NCBI GenBank assembly: GCA_031472005.1
Contig: PZJY01000006.1
Location: forward strand, 2,480,001 to 2,544,000
Reading direction: 5' to 3'
DNA length: 64,000 nt
From: Tetracladium setigerum
Lineage: Eukaryota; Ascomycota; Leotiomycetes; Helotiales
Each line of letters begins with the position of its first letter. Position 1 is the stretch's first letter. The notes under the pieces are model-generated. The model was given only the letters and a program-made list of their open reading frames with translations, was not told the origin of the DNA and did no database searches. A program made the translations under genes and the position numbers. Below are positions 11,089-23,238 of this stretch, in pieces.

Positions 11089-12212
11089 ATGCCCATCCTC
11101 TCCAAAGCCCTCAAAGCCGTCGGCGCAACGACCCTAATATCCAGCGCCTTCATCTACCAACGCACCAAGAACTCCATTTTGTCCCACTCTCCCCGATGAT
11201 CCCATTTTCTCGTCTGCGGCCTATCTGCAAAATAACCCGAATCGCAATCCAGCTACGCAGGATCTGTGTGTGAGGAGAATACCGATTGAGAAGGTTAAGC
11301 CGGGTTTGGTGGATGCTTTGCTAAAGGCGCAGGCGGAAGGGAGAAGGATGGGAGTGTTGTGAGTGCGAAGGAGGGTGCGGTGGTGAAGGGCGAGGAGAAG
11401 GGGAAGGGAGGGTGGAGTTTGGGTGGGTTGTTTGGAAGTGCGAGTGTGAAGGATAAGGTTGTTGAAGCTGTGGAGGCCGTGAAGGGGAATGCTGTTGCGG
11501 AGGGACCGGAGTATGCTTTGGTTGAGCATTTCTGCGCGGGGATTTGGTCGGGTCTTGGTGCGTTGTTCCTTTGTCTCCTGCTCTCCTACTCTCCTTGCAA
11601 AGTCCTACGTCGTGATCGTGAATAATGGTACGGAATACTAATTGCTTGCTTGGGTTTTTATTCAGCATACCAACCCCAACGCCGCATCCTCGCAAACAAA
11701 TACCAACATCTCCCCGACCGAACAGCCTCTCCAACCCAACTTTGGAGTCGCGCCGAGCTGAAGGAATCCCATTATCCAGTTGGAACACAGATAACAGATC
11801 ATTTTGAAGTTGTCTCCAAAACACCTACCAGTATCACGGTTCGATGTGGTGACTCGCCATTGAATAAGGGAGTGAGAGATTCAGATGGTTTGTTTGAAAT
11901 GGGTGTGAAGGTTATTCCTGCCGAGGGGTTGGGTGGACTTTGGGGTGCTGGAAAGGGAGGGGAGGTCGAGCTGAGTTTGAAGAGGTAAGTCTTCCAACAG
12001 TCTATTGACTGAGAGGGAATGTCGATGATTCCGGGTTGGTTGGGATATATGCTAACGTGATTATATTTTCTTTCTGTAGTGTATTCTACAAAGGCCTTAC
12101 TCCTTCGCCAGCAGGATCAACAGAAGGACCAATGCCAACACATATTGTGCTTTTGCATAAATTATATACGAAATTTTGGATGGAGGCTGCGATTTACAAT
12201 GTCATGATTTAG
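11089..12212 (+). CDS. Conserved uncharacterised fungal protein (three frame breaks)
   Basis: Exons are 11089-11557, 11666-11984 and 12080-12212. The N-terminus is MPILSKALKAVGATTLISSA, with a short hydrophobic patch. The blocks DDPIFSSAAYLQNNPNRNP, LCVRRIPIEKVKPGL, VEHFCAGIWSG, GTQITDHFEVVSKTPTS, VRCGDSPLNK and VSDGLFE-like DSDGLFEMGVKV form a pattern I recognise from unnamed proteins of other filamentous ascomycetes; the role is unknown. Exon 1 changes frame three times: at CC 11174-11175, CCCC 11191-11194 and GGG 11339-11341. Each is repaired by one extra base, and only then do the intron phases fit (about 307 aa). Sequence error is likelier than decay, because the rest is well conserved and has intact splice sites. 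Confidence 0.7.
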
Positions 12213-13612
12213 AAGTTGAGTGTATTTTGGATACGGATTTGGTGAGGGTTGGGAGAAGAGAGAGGGCCGAGCTAAATGACGAAAGAAGGGGTTATGTGAG
12301 ATTAAGAAGCTAGTGTATGTAGATTTTGTAGTGATAGAGAATGAAACGAAAGTAACGCCCCTCAATTCGCTATATTTCATGAACCCCCCCCTTTTTTTTG
12401 GCTTCTCTCTATCGGAGAAGAAAACAAAAGAACGAAAAACGAAGTCTACACTAAACGAGACTACTGCCTCCGCCTTCAAATCACAATCACAAGCCTCTCT
12501 CCTCTCCCCCTTTACCCATCTCCACCAAAAGAAAAAATGTAGAACGTTATTAGTCCCCTAACGACGTAATCTCAAGATAAACCTGCCCTGCCAGAAACCC
12601 CATCCAACTACTTGATATTGATACAGCGGTAGAGTAACAGCTGTCAAGCCTCATTGCTTTTCCCTAAGGTACAGGACAGGTACAGAAACTACTAGTGACG
12701 GATAGTGGGGAAGCGAGCCGAGTGGTGCATGCCATGTGCTGAACATATCAACGCTCGACGCCTCGACGCCTCGACATCATTCAACCCTCAGACCTGCTGC
12801 CCAAAGAGTTACCTTGCAGCAACGGGGAAGTGAAATATTAATCCACTAGTTTTCTGTGAGGGTTTTGGTGGTAAAGGAGGAAGGTGATGGCGATTTGTTG
12901 TTGATTTTGGATTTTTCGACAGGTAGATGGGTGGTACGGTTTTGTTTTGGGTGGTTGAGGTGTTTTTGGGTGGTTAGTTGTGTGTGGAATTTGGACTGGG
13001 GATGATAAGTTAGTGGGATAAAGTGTGAGTTTGAATATTGTGACGTTCATCACTCGAAAAATTAAGGAGTAACGAACTTCGAATAATGAAGTCTCCAGAA
13101 CAAATAATAAGAATTTCTTTTTCTCGGAAATGGCAGACGAAAGACATGGCATGATTGGCCTCACCGTCTTGAATTGACGTCCGATTTAAACTTCGGATGG
13201 CTTTCAAGTCTTAGCCACGACACTAAGTGAGAACCACCCCAGCCCAGAACCCTCAGATAACCACCAAAAACGTCCGAGCAGTTGTCAAATTGCTAGTTCC
13301 CGTTGAAGATTCCAACCAAACCCTTCCTCTCTCGAAGAATAATCCACAACTCCATTATTTGCCATGCGAATAGTAGACCTGCAAATAATGGAGCGCCTCT
13401 CAAGCCTCCTCTCCTCTTCCTTGCGCTGGTCAATATTTCCAGAACGGCAGGCAGATACAGTACCTCCGTAGATCTCCTCCTCTGCCCCATGTCATAAAGA
13501 TCCCCATGTCTCCCTCCCCCTTAATAACAACGTTCTTATGATCTGATCTGATCTGATCTCGTTTGATTCTACGATTAATTCCCCCTCGAAATAGAAAAAT
13601 GCGACTACAATA
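12213..13612. other. Intergenic
   Basis: No gene seen. There is a CCCCCCC/TTTTTTTT tract at 12384-12400 and a TGATC-type pentanucleotide run (ATCTG repeats, 13540-13560) just upstream of the fasciclin gene. Other open frames are short and lack motifs. Confidence 0.5.
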
Positions 13613-15510
13613 ATGATGAATCTCTTCCTCCACCACCATATCAGGTGGTTGGTCCTCCTCCTCATCTCAACCTCACAATTCCCCCTCCTAAGCTCAGCAA
13701 TCCCCATCCTCGAAGTCCTCGCCACCTACCTCACCTTAGCACCCTCACAACCCTCATCACCGCCTCCCCGCAAGCAAGTTCTCTCCTCTCCTCCGCCAAC
13801 AATTTCACCTTCCTCGCGCCATCCAACGACGCCATCGTCGCCTTCAACTCCAAGCAAGCCGTTAACTTCTCGACGCCGGGTGTTTTGGAGGCCGTGGTGC
13901 AGTATTCTTTACTGAGGGGTGTCTATCCGACGGTGGAGTTGACGGGCGAGAAGAGGTTTGCGAGGAGTGTGTTGGTGAATGAGACATGGGCGAATGTGAC
14001 GGGTGGGCAGGTCGTGGAGTTGGTGAGGGATGGGAGGGGGGTGTTGGATGTGGGGTCCGGGTTGATGGAGGTTGCGAGTTCGAGGGAGACCGTAAGTTTG
14101 TCTTTCTATTTGTGATAATGAAAGGGGCATGGAAATCAAATGTATAAATGTACTACTACTGTACTATTCAATTGGATGTTAGAACAGTTACTGACCAGTG
14201 AAATTTTTGCAGGATATCATTTCTGTCGGTGGACTAACTCATATCATCGACGAAGTCTTGACTATTCCGGCATACGCAGTGACAGAGTTGACTTCTGCGA
14301 AATTGGAATACTTCATTTCGATCCTGAATGTTGGTGATTTTTTGAGCGCGGAAAATGTGAATTTGACGTTGGAGGTAAGTGGTTCGCTGTGACTTTATTT
14401 ACCTTGTATACTGGATTTGGAGAAGCGAGAATATTATCCATTGTATCAAGCACTTCTCGCTTATTCTATCCTCAACTCTCTCCTTGATATTATACTCCCT
14501 CTACACCTCAATCCATAACCAGCACTAACAACCAAAACCCCACCATCCAGGTAATGGCCGTCCCAGACGTCACATTCTTCGTCCCAAATTCCGCTCTCGC
14601 CCTCTCCAAATTTCGCAAGATTGCCGGTAATGCTACACATCTCGACCTCCAAGCGATTTGGCAATATCATTACGTCCCGGACTACCTGGGCTACAGCACC
14701 GAGCTTAAAAACGGAACGACGCTTACTACGGCTGAGGGATCTGAGATTGTTATCACGCGGCAGGATGGGGACATTTATGTCAATGCTGCTAAGGTTATTC
14801 AGATGGATATGCTGTGTGCGAATGGGGTTATTCATGTTTTGGATGAGTGAGTTTTTCTTCTTGTTTTACATTTCAAATGGCGTCTATTGTGGGATGAAGT
14901 GGCAATTTGTGGATTTCCTTTTTTATCATTGGCATGGGAGACAGAACTGGATTTCGTACGTGTCTGGGAGATCCCTTTTACTCCTGAAGGATTGGTCTCA
15001 TTTATAGTAGCGTGGATATATGGGACCTACATCTAACATTCCCAACAGCCTCCTAGATCAAACAAACCGCTCCCCACCACCACCACCTTCTCCAACCACC
15101 CTCCCCCAATCTCACCCTCCCTCCTCACCACCCCATCCCAAAACACCCCCATAACAACCCCACCACCAACCCTCCTCCCCTCCGCAAACCCAAACACAGC
15201 AACCAACACCAACCTCAAAATCGGCATCGGCGTCGGCAGCGCTCTAGCCGGCTTTCTCGCCATCGCAGCCATATTCTTCTTCATCCGATATCGACGTGCG
15301 AAGAATGGGAATGGGAGCCATCGGAGTGATGGAGTAGCTTGGGATGGAGGAGGAGGAGCTGGCGTGGCGGCGGTGAGTGGGACGGATAAGTTTTATGTGG
15401 CGAGGGGGAAGGTGAGGAAACATGAGGAGGATTTGGGGTTGGGGTTGGGGAGTATGGGGATGAGGATGGAGAAGGAGGGGGGGAGTGATGAGAGGTTAGA
15501 TGGGAGGTGA
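13613..15510 (+). CDS. Fasciclin (FAS1) domain protein with one C-terminal membrane span (two frame breaks)
   Basis: Cell-surface adhesion-type protein, about 466 aa after repair. Exons are 13613-14091, 14213-14374, 14551-14846 and 15049-15510. A signal peptide follows ATG 13613 (IRWLVLLLISTSQFPLLSSA). The first FAS1 repeat carries LSTLTTLITA and FTFLAPSNDAIVAF. The second carries DVTFFVPNSALALSKF and ends in GVIHVLDE, the usual H2 box. A Thr/Pro-rich linker leads to a membrane span (GVGSALAGFLAIAAIFFFIR) and a basic, Gly-rich cytosolic tail. The frame breaks at CC 13729-13730 and at CCCC 15073-15076; adding one base at each restores the phases of all introns. A transmembrane tail in place of a GPI signal is less usual for fungal FAS1 proteins, though known. 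Confidence 0.85.
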
Positions 15511-18485
15511 CGTGAGGTGATGAATGGAAAGGGGGGATGTTTGGAACTTGGGTGGATGGAGAGGAGTTTTGGGTGGATGGAAGTTGGATTTTGGTGTCGC
15601 TAGTTCAACGCGATTTGTTCTTGATTTTTATGTATATTTTTTGGACAGAGAGAAAGAAATACTGTCTTTACACCAAGGAAATAAATGTTTATGGAGACAA
15701 AGACATATTATCTACAACAGTATAATCTCCTTTCAAGTTAGAGGTTAGGCTCGACAGTACAACTATTTTCCGAAACGTAAGTAAGTATACCCCGCTAATC
15801 AAGAAAGCGAAGGAAACACAAAGTCATCTTCATAATACCAAAGTAGGTACATACTCCATAACTGTTCCAAAACCTATTGCACGAATATGTCTTTTACATG
15901 AACGTGGGAATAAAGAATAAAAAGTGTGTCGCACCACTTTTCATCCTCCCCATCCCATGAGTGAGCGAATGAGGCTGAATAGCAGATTTCAGCTTTTTCA
16001 GCTTGGCTGGCATCACGAGGGGGTTTAATATCACATCTCCATTCTTGCTCAACAGTCTAGAAATAAGAACAAGTGTGTGACTTTCGGTACTACCAGTAGA
16101 TCTTGATTCTATTCTTCTCTTGTTGTTCTTGGCAGTTTTCACATACATCACAGCGACGTCTTTCTGTCTCTGCTGTCTGGTCTAACGCAGCACGCACAGT
16201 TTGAAAGTACAGGAGTTGTCTTAGTGATCATCATCACAACTTTTTGAGAAACTCCAAAAGTTACTCTTTCTTCCATCATACAAATTAAAGAGAGGCTTGG
16301 GTAGTGGTTTACACGTGCTAAATTTAGCCAATTGATTGAAGGTATTCGCGAGCCCTCGAACTGATCAAGAAATACTGGCTTAAGTAAGTTCACCACGTGC
16401 CGTTCCAACTCGGCGAACTTTTCAGATTTGGAAAGCCAGATGATTTGCGATGATTAAAAAAATGACTATCTTTCCTGCTCTCAACTGAGGTTTGGACATC
16501 AAAGAGAGCTGAAATCGTTCAAGTGATCCACGTGATGATTATTATCTCAATAACTCGACCTCGAGAGCTTCGATTTGCAGATCTGCAAGACTCAAACGAT
16601 GCAGGCGCCAATCCATCCCCAACAAACTCTCTCTCTCGCCCCAGCCCTGAGCTCGCCCATTCAGAATGAAGCAAATATTCGCGGCGTACGAAAGGAAAGG
16701 CAGGCAACGAAGCAGGCAGAGGGCCAAAACGGTCAGAAGTAATGCAACCGACGCCGGCAGGCTGATGGTTGTTGTTTATTTCGGATGTGTCGGTGAGAGT
16801 TGGCACTTACACACACTCTCTCTTACTTGTCACTCGTCTACCCGCAATGACACTCCTTTCCATTCAAAGGAACAAAGAGACACGTCGAGGTTGAACTTGA
16901 TACTTCAAGCCTGTCACCGCACATCTCGATGATGAATCACTCGATGATCCTTTTCTCTTCCTCTTCCTCGTTCCCTGGAAATCATCCAACACCCACATCG
17001 CCCTCCTTCTCGACAACGTCGAACCTGTTGTGTGGGTGGAGGCAAGATATTGATGTCAAGGAATGTATGGGTGGACAAGGTTGGGGGCAAAGGATCGATG
17101 CAGACTTCCTCGAAGCGGAGCCCTATCCCGAGAAGGTCACCCTGTCCTCAGTGCTGATGCCCGCTCCAATGCATGATATGATTCGGCCACATCAACCCGT
17201 TCGAGGATCACCGCGCTTCCCGATGGCTGGCTGCCTGTTTGCTGTCTCACACCACGCTAGTGTCACTGCGCCATTTTCAGTAGGCATGAGCAGCCCCCTG
17301 TCTGTGAATCCTCGCACCAAAATTGGGGCTACGCGCAGTGCACCGAATCACTGTGAGCAGTGGCTCCTCTCCAGGGAACTGAGTGGACTGGAAGTTCTCA
17401 TGAGCAATGTTAGGGTATTCAGCATCCCTGTACGTGCCTGAGACTCGAGAAGGTGCCCAGGGAGGGGCGAGGGAAGAGATGGTCAGAGGGGGATTTATAT
17501 AAGGGAATCGAGGAGCCGTGGTGCTTTTGTCCGTTTTTTGCTTTGCGACTCTTCTGCTCTCACCTGGCGACGCAAAGGCTCAGACCGAATCGCTGCCCGA
17601 TTTCCACGGTTCCCCTCTTCCCAAGAGCAGATATGCACCTCGGGCACCGCCATCCCTCCAATGGAATTTTGGCCCCCTTTTCCCGCTGCGAGAGCACTAC
17701 TCTCTGCTCTGCTCTTCTGGAGGATTTAGATCCACTTATTCCGGACATCCACGACTGCTGATTGGGTGACTCACCTTCTTTCCCACCGAGTCCTGCGTTC
17801 TCTCGTTGTTCTTGCTCTCGTTCAGTCGAACCAGTCGCACCCACACCACATCCAATCACACGGCCGCCCTCTGGAACTCTTGGGAGCCCTTCGCAGCCCT
17901 TTGGAGCCCTTTGGAGTGAAAGATCACGGGAATTGCCAAAGATGTCAAGATGTCAACATGTCAACATGTCAACACCACCTCCAAGTGAAGGGACAACAGC
18001 GTCATTATATACGCCTTTCGGTTTCGATGCAAGAGCCTCCTCCAACATCCGAGTGGTGTGCGGAATTCTCCTTCGTTGCAAGTTGTGTGCAAGTTTGCAC
18101 TTCTAGCAAGAGCCATCCGTACTCTCGCTTACGCGGGGTACGTGTTGACTTGGGACTTTTGCGAGTCCTGCTACGGTAGGTCGCGCGGGTTTGGATTGTG
18201 TTCTATCCCTCACCCTACAACATACCTGCACCCCAAGAACTTCTCTTCTCTTCCCTTCCCCTCGTCGACTTGAACTTACCTTCCACTCTTCCTCTCTATC
18301 TCTTTCATTCAAAAGGTCGTCGTCCCCCAGAATCTGAAGCTGCTCAACCATCGTCCTTTCCCATTCAAATCTCGTCGACTTGACCACTTGGAAAACCACA
18401 TCACAGTACGTTTTGTCATGACCCTCGGTCGCTGCCCGCAAAAATGCTAATTGAACGCGCAGCTGCCTAAACCTCTTCACCAACA
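15511..18485. other. Long intergenic region and leader of the next gene
   Basis: No convincing gene in about 3 kb. Several open frames of 60-170 codons (e.g. 16929-17441) lack motifs and codon bias. The right part is pyrimidine-rich, as in fungal promoters. It holds overlapping GATGTCAA/CATGTCAA units at 17940-17972, short GCCCTTTGGAG repeats at about 17885-17918, and a 5' UTR intron at 18406-18462. Confidence 0.5.
18406..18462 (+). other. Probable 5' UTR intron
   Basis: The GTACGT donor, TGCTAAT branch site and GCGCAG acceptor are all near consensus. They lie 24 nt upstream of the ATG at 18486, so splicing would not alter the protein. Confidence 0.55.
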
Positions 18486-19154
18486 ATGTCATTCTCCAAA
18501 CCCGTCACAAAGAAATCTGCTCGAGTCGCTGGCAAGAAAACCTCAAACATGACGTCCTCGTCTCCTCAGGCCAAACATTCCGTCAAGTCCTCTCCTCGTC
18601 ACCACCACCACCACAAATCCCACGATAGCTTCCCTCCAAGCACCGAACAACCACAACCCGACAGCGGGTTCTTTGATGGCTCCGACGGCGAGCATTACGG
18701 CGACGCTTCACCCAGTCACTTTTCCAGCTATGGCAACAATGCAGACTATGTCCTCTTCCCAGAGGATCCAAGCATCACCCAGAACGAAGGCTACTACTTC
18801 GACGAACTGGAGGCCGAAGACATCGCATCCACCAAGGCCAACCACGGCTCTCTCTACCGCGGCCAGAACAACGAGAGCAACACTCTCGCTGCCAACAACG
18901 GATCCGACCATTCCGTCCTGGAGACTACCTACGATAACGGCCATGACTCCTCCAGCCCATCTCACCACTTCACCTCCCACCCCGCAACACAAGCCGGCCT
19001 CACACAGCTAAAGTCATGGACGCACACATTCGAACAACACGAATCAATCGCCTATCGCTTCGAGCAACCTCCCAACCCATCACAGGTTTTTTACGATGTG
19101 CAACAGCCGTGGAATGAGGATATTGACTTGGATCTCTACGCTGTTCTATTTTAG
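18486..19154 (+). CDS. Low-complexity hypothetical protein, 222 aa
   Basis: Single exon from ATG 18486 (CACCAACAATG context). The N-terminus is basic and Ser-rich (SKPVTKKSARVAGKKTS) with a HHHHHKSH tract. The rest is acidic and rich in Ser, Asn, Tyr and His (e.g. DGSDGEHYGDASPSH), ending in DIDLDLYAVLF. There is no membrane span, signal peptide or known fold, so it is probably an intrinsically disordered, perhaps nuclear, protein (inference). The long leader with a spliced UTR and the long 3' region suggest a regulated Pol II gene. It was not recognised by family. Confidence 0.6.
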   Translation: MSFSKPVTKKSARVAGKKTSNMTSSSPQAKHSVKSSPRHHHHHKSHDSFPPSTEQPQPDSGFFDGSDGEHYGDASPSHFSSYGNNADYVLFPEDPSITQNEGYYFDELEAEDIASTKANHGSLYRGQNNESNTLAANNGSDHSVLETTYDNGHDSSSPSHHFTSHPATQAGLTQLKSWTHTFEQHESIAYRFEQPPNPSQVFYDVQQPWNEDIDLDLYAVLF

Positions 19155-21066
19155 GCAGCACCACCACCGCCAACCACCCACACCACCTCACCGAGTAACG
19201 ATAATGATACCCCGCTTCTCCTCCTCCCCCAACACAAAATTTTCACGACAACGCAACTCTGCATCGAAACACAGATTGGACAAATACATACAACACGAGA
19301 CAAATCACAACTCTTTCACGAATAAAGGCGTTTGGACATATGGGATAGGAATAGCATGCATGCGTTTGGTTTTTTTCTCATCTTCATTTGAGCGACAGGT
19401 TTTCTTTTTCTTTGGAAGCTTCTTTTTTCTCTTCATTTTCTGTTCCCGAAGCTATCTTGTCTTTCTGTCTGGGACTTGGAAGAAGAAGGTAGCTGAGCGG
19501 GTATGATATGATCACAATGGATGTTTGGTTTATGATGTTTGCATGCATGGCATGGCAGACGAGAGGAGATGGGATGGAGATGGATACGATGAATGATGGA
19601 TGATGGATGAAACAAGCCGCTGGCTGTGCTGTGTTTTTTTGCTGCGCTGGTTGATGGATCGCGCATATTATAAAAAGTCTTTCTTGTCTGGGTTTCATTT
19701 TGGCACTTTTGATTTCCTCATAATACCCCCTTCTTGTTTTAATTAGATACCTATCAGTCATATATACAGCAGTCAACAAATGCAAAGATATATATGCTCT
19801 GCTCCTGTCCCCTCACATACCATACCCAAGGATCTGACACGGTGATATTCGGTCTTGCTCCGTAATGTCCTCTTGATGTTCTTGACCTTCTCCAGTCAGC
19901 AGCCAGCCAGCCCTTTTGATGCCTTTCCTTCCTTCCATTCCATGCTATGTACCTTACGATTGATTGATTGATTGATTGGTGAAATTAAATACCTCACCTC
20001 AACTCGACTCACCAAAACCCTCCCCTCCGTCATCACTTGGCTATCCCGCTTATTCAATAATCTATCTTGTCGCATGGCATGGCTGCCTGGATATTTTCGA
20101 TTTTTTTTTTTTCAATCTTCCAAGCTTCAACCCCTCTTTCTTTCCCACTTTCTTCATCATTATTCTATACAATACTCATGTTCCCCTCCCACGCAGACAA
20201 AGAGTCTTCGCTCTGCGCCCTTTTGTCATATGCACATGCCAAAAGTTTTGCGCGGTAAATTCGTCACCACAATAATCCTGACTCCCATTATTTATTGCCT
20301 TAACCTCCATGGTCGTTCGCCCTTAGATTATCTATCGCCTTGCTGAACAGAAAGTCCGTCCCCGTTGGTCTTAGGTAGGTAGATAATGGATACGTACGAA
20401 ATTTCTAATTAAATAAATACTGAACTACTTACTGTATATGCTACGACTTGCGTATTTATTTTTATTTTTGTTAATAGATATATTTCGACTGCTCCTGTGT
20501 TAATTAAGAGGCCTATTCATCTCTATCTCCTTGGCCATTTAGAGGTATTTTTACCTTATTAAATCAATGTCCGTCGTTGGGTAGGCGTTTGCGTGTGAAT
20601 GACGGATTGAGAGTTTTTTGATGCTGAAATGATATGCTACTACTTACGGTTTGCTTCATGATTATGTATCTTGGACTCTTGTATATTTAAAGGTTTAGTA
20701 TACGTTGCCTTTGTGTTCGCCACTGCTGTTCATGGTTAATTCCACTCCGTTATGTGAGCTAAAAGACCCATCCCTATCTCCCTCCTAGCCTTTTCAAATA
20801 GTATATAAAATCTCAAATCTTGAAGTTAAGATACACTTACTTTCCAAGCTCCACTCTCCTCCAACGAACCAACCACACATTACATACCTTACAGTACCTC
20901 CTCCCAACTTCCATCTCGCAAATATTTCGTCCCCCACCCATCTCACCTCTCCTTCTCCCTTCACTTCCACCCCTCACATCCACATCTCCACTCAACCCAA
21001 CACATAACATACTGTTATAAATCCAAACAAGCCGTTGCTGACTCAACAATAACACAATCCCAAACA
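19155..21066. other. Intergenic and 3' UTR
   Basis: No gene seen. Contains GATT repeats (19958-19977), a poly-T tract at about 20101-20112, and the region upstream of the tRNA gene. Confidence 0.5.
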
Positions 21067-21158
21067 GCGGCTTTAGCTCACTTGGGAGAGCGCCAGACTG
21101 AAGCCAAACTTCGGAATTTGATATCTGGAGGCACTGTGTTCGATCCACAGAAGCCGCA
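21067..21158 (+). tRNA. tRNA-Phe (GAA) with a 19-nt intron
   Basis: The acceptor stem GCGGCTT (21067-21073) pairs with AAGCCGC (21151-21157), with discriminator A at 21158. The D arm holds AGCTCACTTGGGAGAGC. The anticodon stem CCAGA (21093-21097) pairs with TCTGG (21124-21128), and the loop reads CT-GAA-G-A, so the anticodon is GAA. The intron at 21104-21122 begins just 3' of position 37, the canonical place. The T arm contains TGTGTTCGATCCACA. T-rich runs follow from about 21206. Confidence 0.95.
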
Positions 21159-22524
21159 AATGACTGCGAGCTGGGGAACACCCTGGCTAGTTCGAGAACA
21201 CCTTATTTTTTGGAATTTTTTTGATATTTTTTTTTTTTGGTGCAGATTTTTGGGGGAGCGAGGAGGTGGTGGGATCTGATGGTGGTCTTGAGTGGTTTTT
21301 TGTTTGATTGGATGAAGGAAGGGGGATTTGAGGATACAGAAGGTATAGATACTCTCTGTCTGGTTTTGGTCTCATTTACACCATTTCCCGAATGGCCTCC
21401 TAAGTTTACATTCTTTTTATTTTATTTATTTTTTGATTAAAGCTTAATTTCCTCTCCTTACAGGTAGGGTAGGTCATATGAAATTTTTTACGAAAGTTTG
21501 ATCCTATTCTTCTTCTTCTTCTTCTTCTTCTCCACGGCTCTTCACCATGTGCCACCTGATTGATTCTCAAAGGGGAGTGAGTATACATACAGTACAGGAT
21601 ATCGTCTGAATTGCCTCGACCGCAGCCTTCTCCACATCAAGGGCACACACCGATGACATTTCAAATTATGAGAAAATGCATGGGCAGCAGCGCGATGAAA
21701 TCGATGAAATCGAGTGATCTGATGGTCTTCCATGTATACACACAATGTAGAGAATCAAGCGCTACGAATACACTGGCGTTTCAACTGTTGAGTCACAATT
21801 TGGGTGCGGAGTTCACAAAAATGCTTGCCTAGGTAGTAGTTCTTGCTGCATCATTCCTTTCGGTTCAAGTCGACAGTTCTAATTAAAGATATCTTCAAAT
21901 CACACACAAGTTTCTTATGACTCGATAGCGAAAAGTGGCAGATTGAATGCTCAAAGGTAGAATACGCTCAAGTGTACACACGGCTTTGCTACCTAACCAG
22001 CACGAGCATCAACACCACGCAACTCCACAATTCCATTCCAACATGTTCCAACAGCCCGAAAAAAAAAATCCCAAAAAGAATGTCCAAAATTTTGTAGGTT
22101 GTACAATACAGTACATATCCAAAGCACTTCAGGGTATCCTTCCGACACGGCGGGTAAAGCCAATCCAATCCCATCCCATCCCATCGTGAACCCCTCATAA
22201 CGACCGTGTGTATGCAGACCAAAGACAAAAATAAGTAATCATATCCATCGTACAAACCACGACCTCCAGACAGATAGACCAGATCCAAGTAGCGGTCTAT
22301 CTAAAGATAAAAATCCAATCCGTTGTGCTCCAAATTATGCGCATGTAAAATCTGAAAATATTAAATCCCCCAACACAGGAGCGAGGAACACTATCATATC
22401 ATATCATCTCATACACGCCCTCAAATTTGGAAAATACACGGATTACAAAACCACTTCTCAAACAGGGAGAGAGAGGGAGGTTAAGAGACGTAAAGAGAAA
22501 GACTGGAAGGGGGGAAAGGGGAGA
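21159..22524. other. Intergenic
   Basis: No gene seen. It holds T-rich Pol III-type termination tracts after the tRNA, a (TTC)n microsatellite at 21507-21531, and CCCATC repeats at about 22172-22188. Open frames on both strands are short and motif-free. Confidence 0.5.
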
Positions 22525-23238
22525 TTAGGAGTCGCTGCGTGAATCCTCTGAGTCCTTGGGATCTTCTTTTTTGGAAGGCTCGCGATCTTCTTCTTCAGAA
22601 GGAGCGTGTTCGGCCTGGGTTGTGTTCTGGGTTATGATCTGGCGAAATCCCTCGGCGACTGGATCTGCCGAGTTCTGTTTATTTCCTTCTTCTGTGGTTC
22701 CGGATGGAGAATCATTGGTAATGAAACTCGAGTTATACGGGACATCTTTCGGCAAGCGTTGCAACCAAGCGTCAATGTCCGGGGTTCCTGATGGCTGGAA
22801 GGCAGCTAGAAGGTCCAACACTTCCTCGTCGGCGAGTCCTCTTGGTCGAGCTTCCATGACCTGCAGATTTTCATGAGTGCTAGCGATCCCGTACTTATAA
22901 TTCTCAAAAATTGTGGACGGTTCATCATCGTCGTAGAAGGCGTCCCGTTGTGCTTGAGAGAAGAGGCTTTTCGGGATTTCAATTCTCCCCGTCCGGAGAC
23001 TACGCGGAGAGCAAAAATGTTAAGATCCAAAATCGTGCGACTGACCGAGGATAGATTCGAGCCTTGCTTACTCTGGAGGTGCGGACGTGGTTGGCGACGT
23101 CCCGTATGGTGTGAGGATGTTCTGATTGGGCGGTTGTGACACCTCTGAGCCATTTTCGTCGCCTTGCGTGCTAGGCTGTGAGGCTGAGGAATTGCTGCCT
23201 TGGATTGACCCCTCCTTGTTGTGTTCTGTGGCCGCCAT
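22525..23238 (-). CDS. Hypothetical protein with acidic C-terminal tail, 213 aa
   Basis: Two exons: 23238-23072 and 22999-22525. The 72-nt intron has a GTAAGC donor, CTTAACA branch and CGTAG acceptor. The start is the only suitable ATG (MAATEHNKEGSIQGSN). The N-terminal third is Ser/Gln/Pro-rich. A central segment looks folded (IEIPKSLFSQAQRDAFYDDD, then GLADEEVLDLLAAFQPSG and DAWLQRLPKDVPYN). The tail is highly charged (EEEDREPSKKEDPKDSED). There is no signal peptide or membrane span. I do not recognise the family; disorder at both ends suggests a soluble adaptor or nuclear protein, but that is only inference. Confidence 0.7.

Noticed and set aside
10914..11273. 119-codon plus-strand ORF over the leader and first exon of the conserved protein
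   Set aside because: Out of frame with the conserved blocks except for a few residues (HFVPLSP), which are explained by frame breaks.
11321..11824. 167-codon antisense ORF
   Set aside because: Shadow of the real plus-strand exon; Pro/His/Ser low complexity with no motif.
16929..17441. 170-codon plus-strand ORF
   Set aside because: No motif, splice support or relatives; it lies in a long promoter-like stretch.
18673..19011. Thr/Pro-rich 112-codon ORF
   Set aside because: Alternative frame inside the 222-aa gene.
19384..19785. 133-codon minus ORF
   Set aside because: Lies in the probable 3' UTR of the 222-aa gene; no motif.
21067..21158. Reading the tRNA as a pseudogene because of extra bases in the anticodon arm
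   Set aside because: The 19 extra bases sit exactly at the canonical intron site, and all stems pair.
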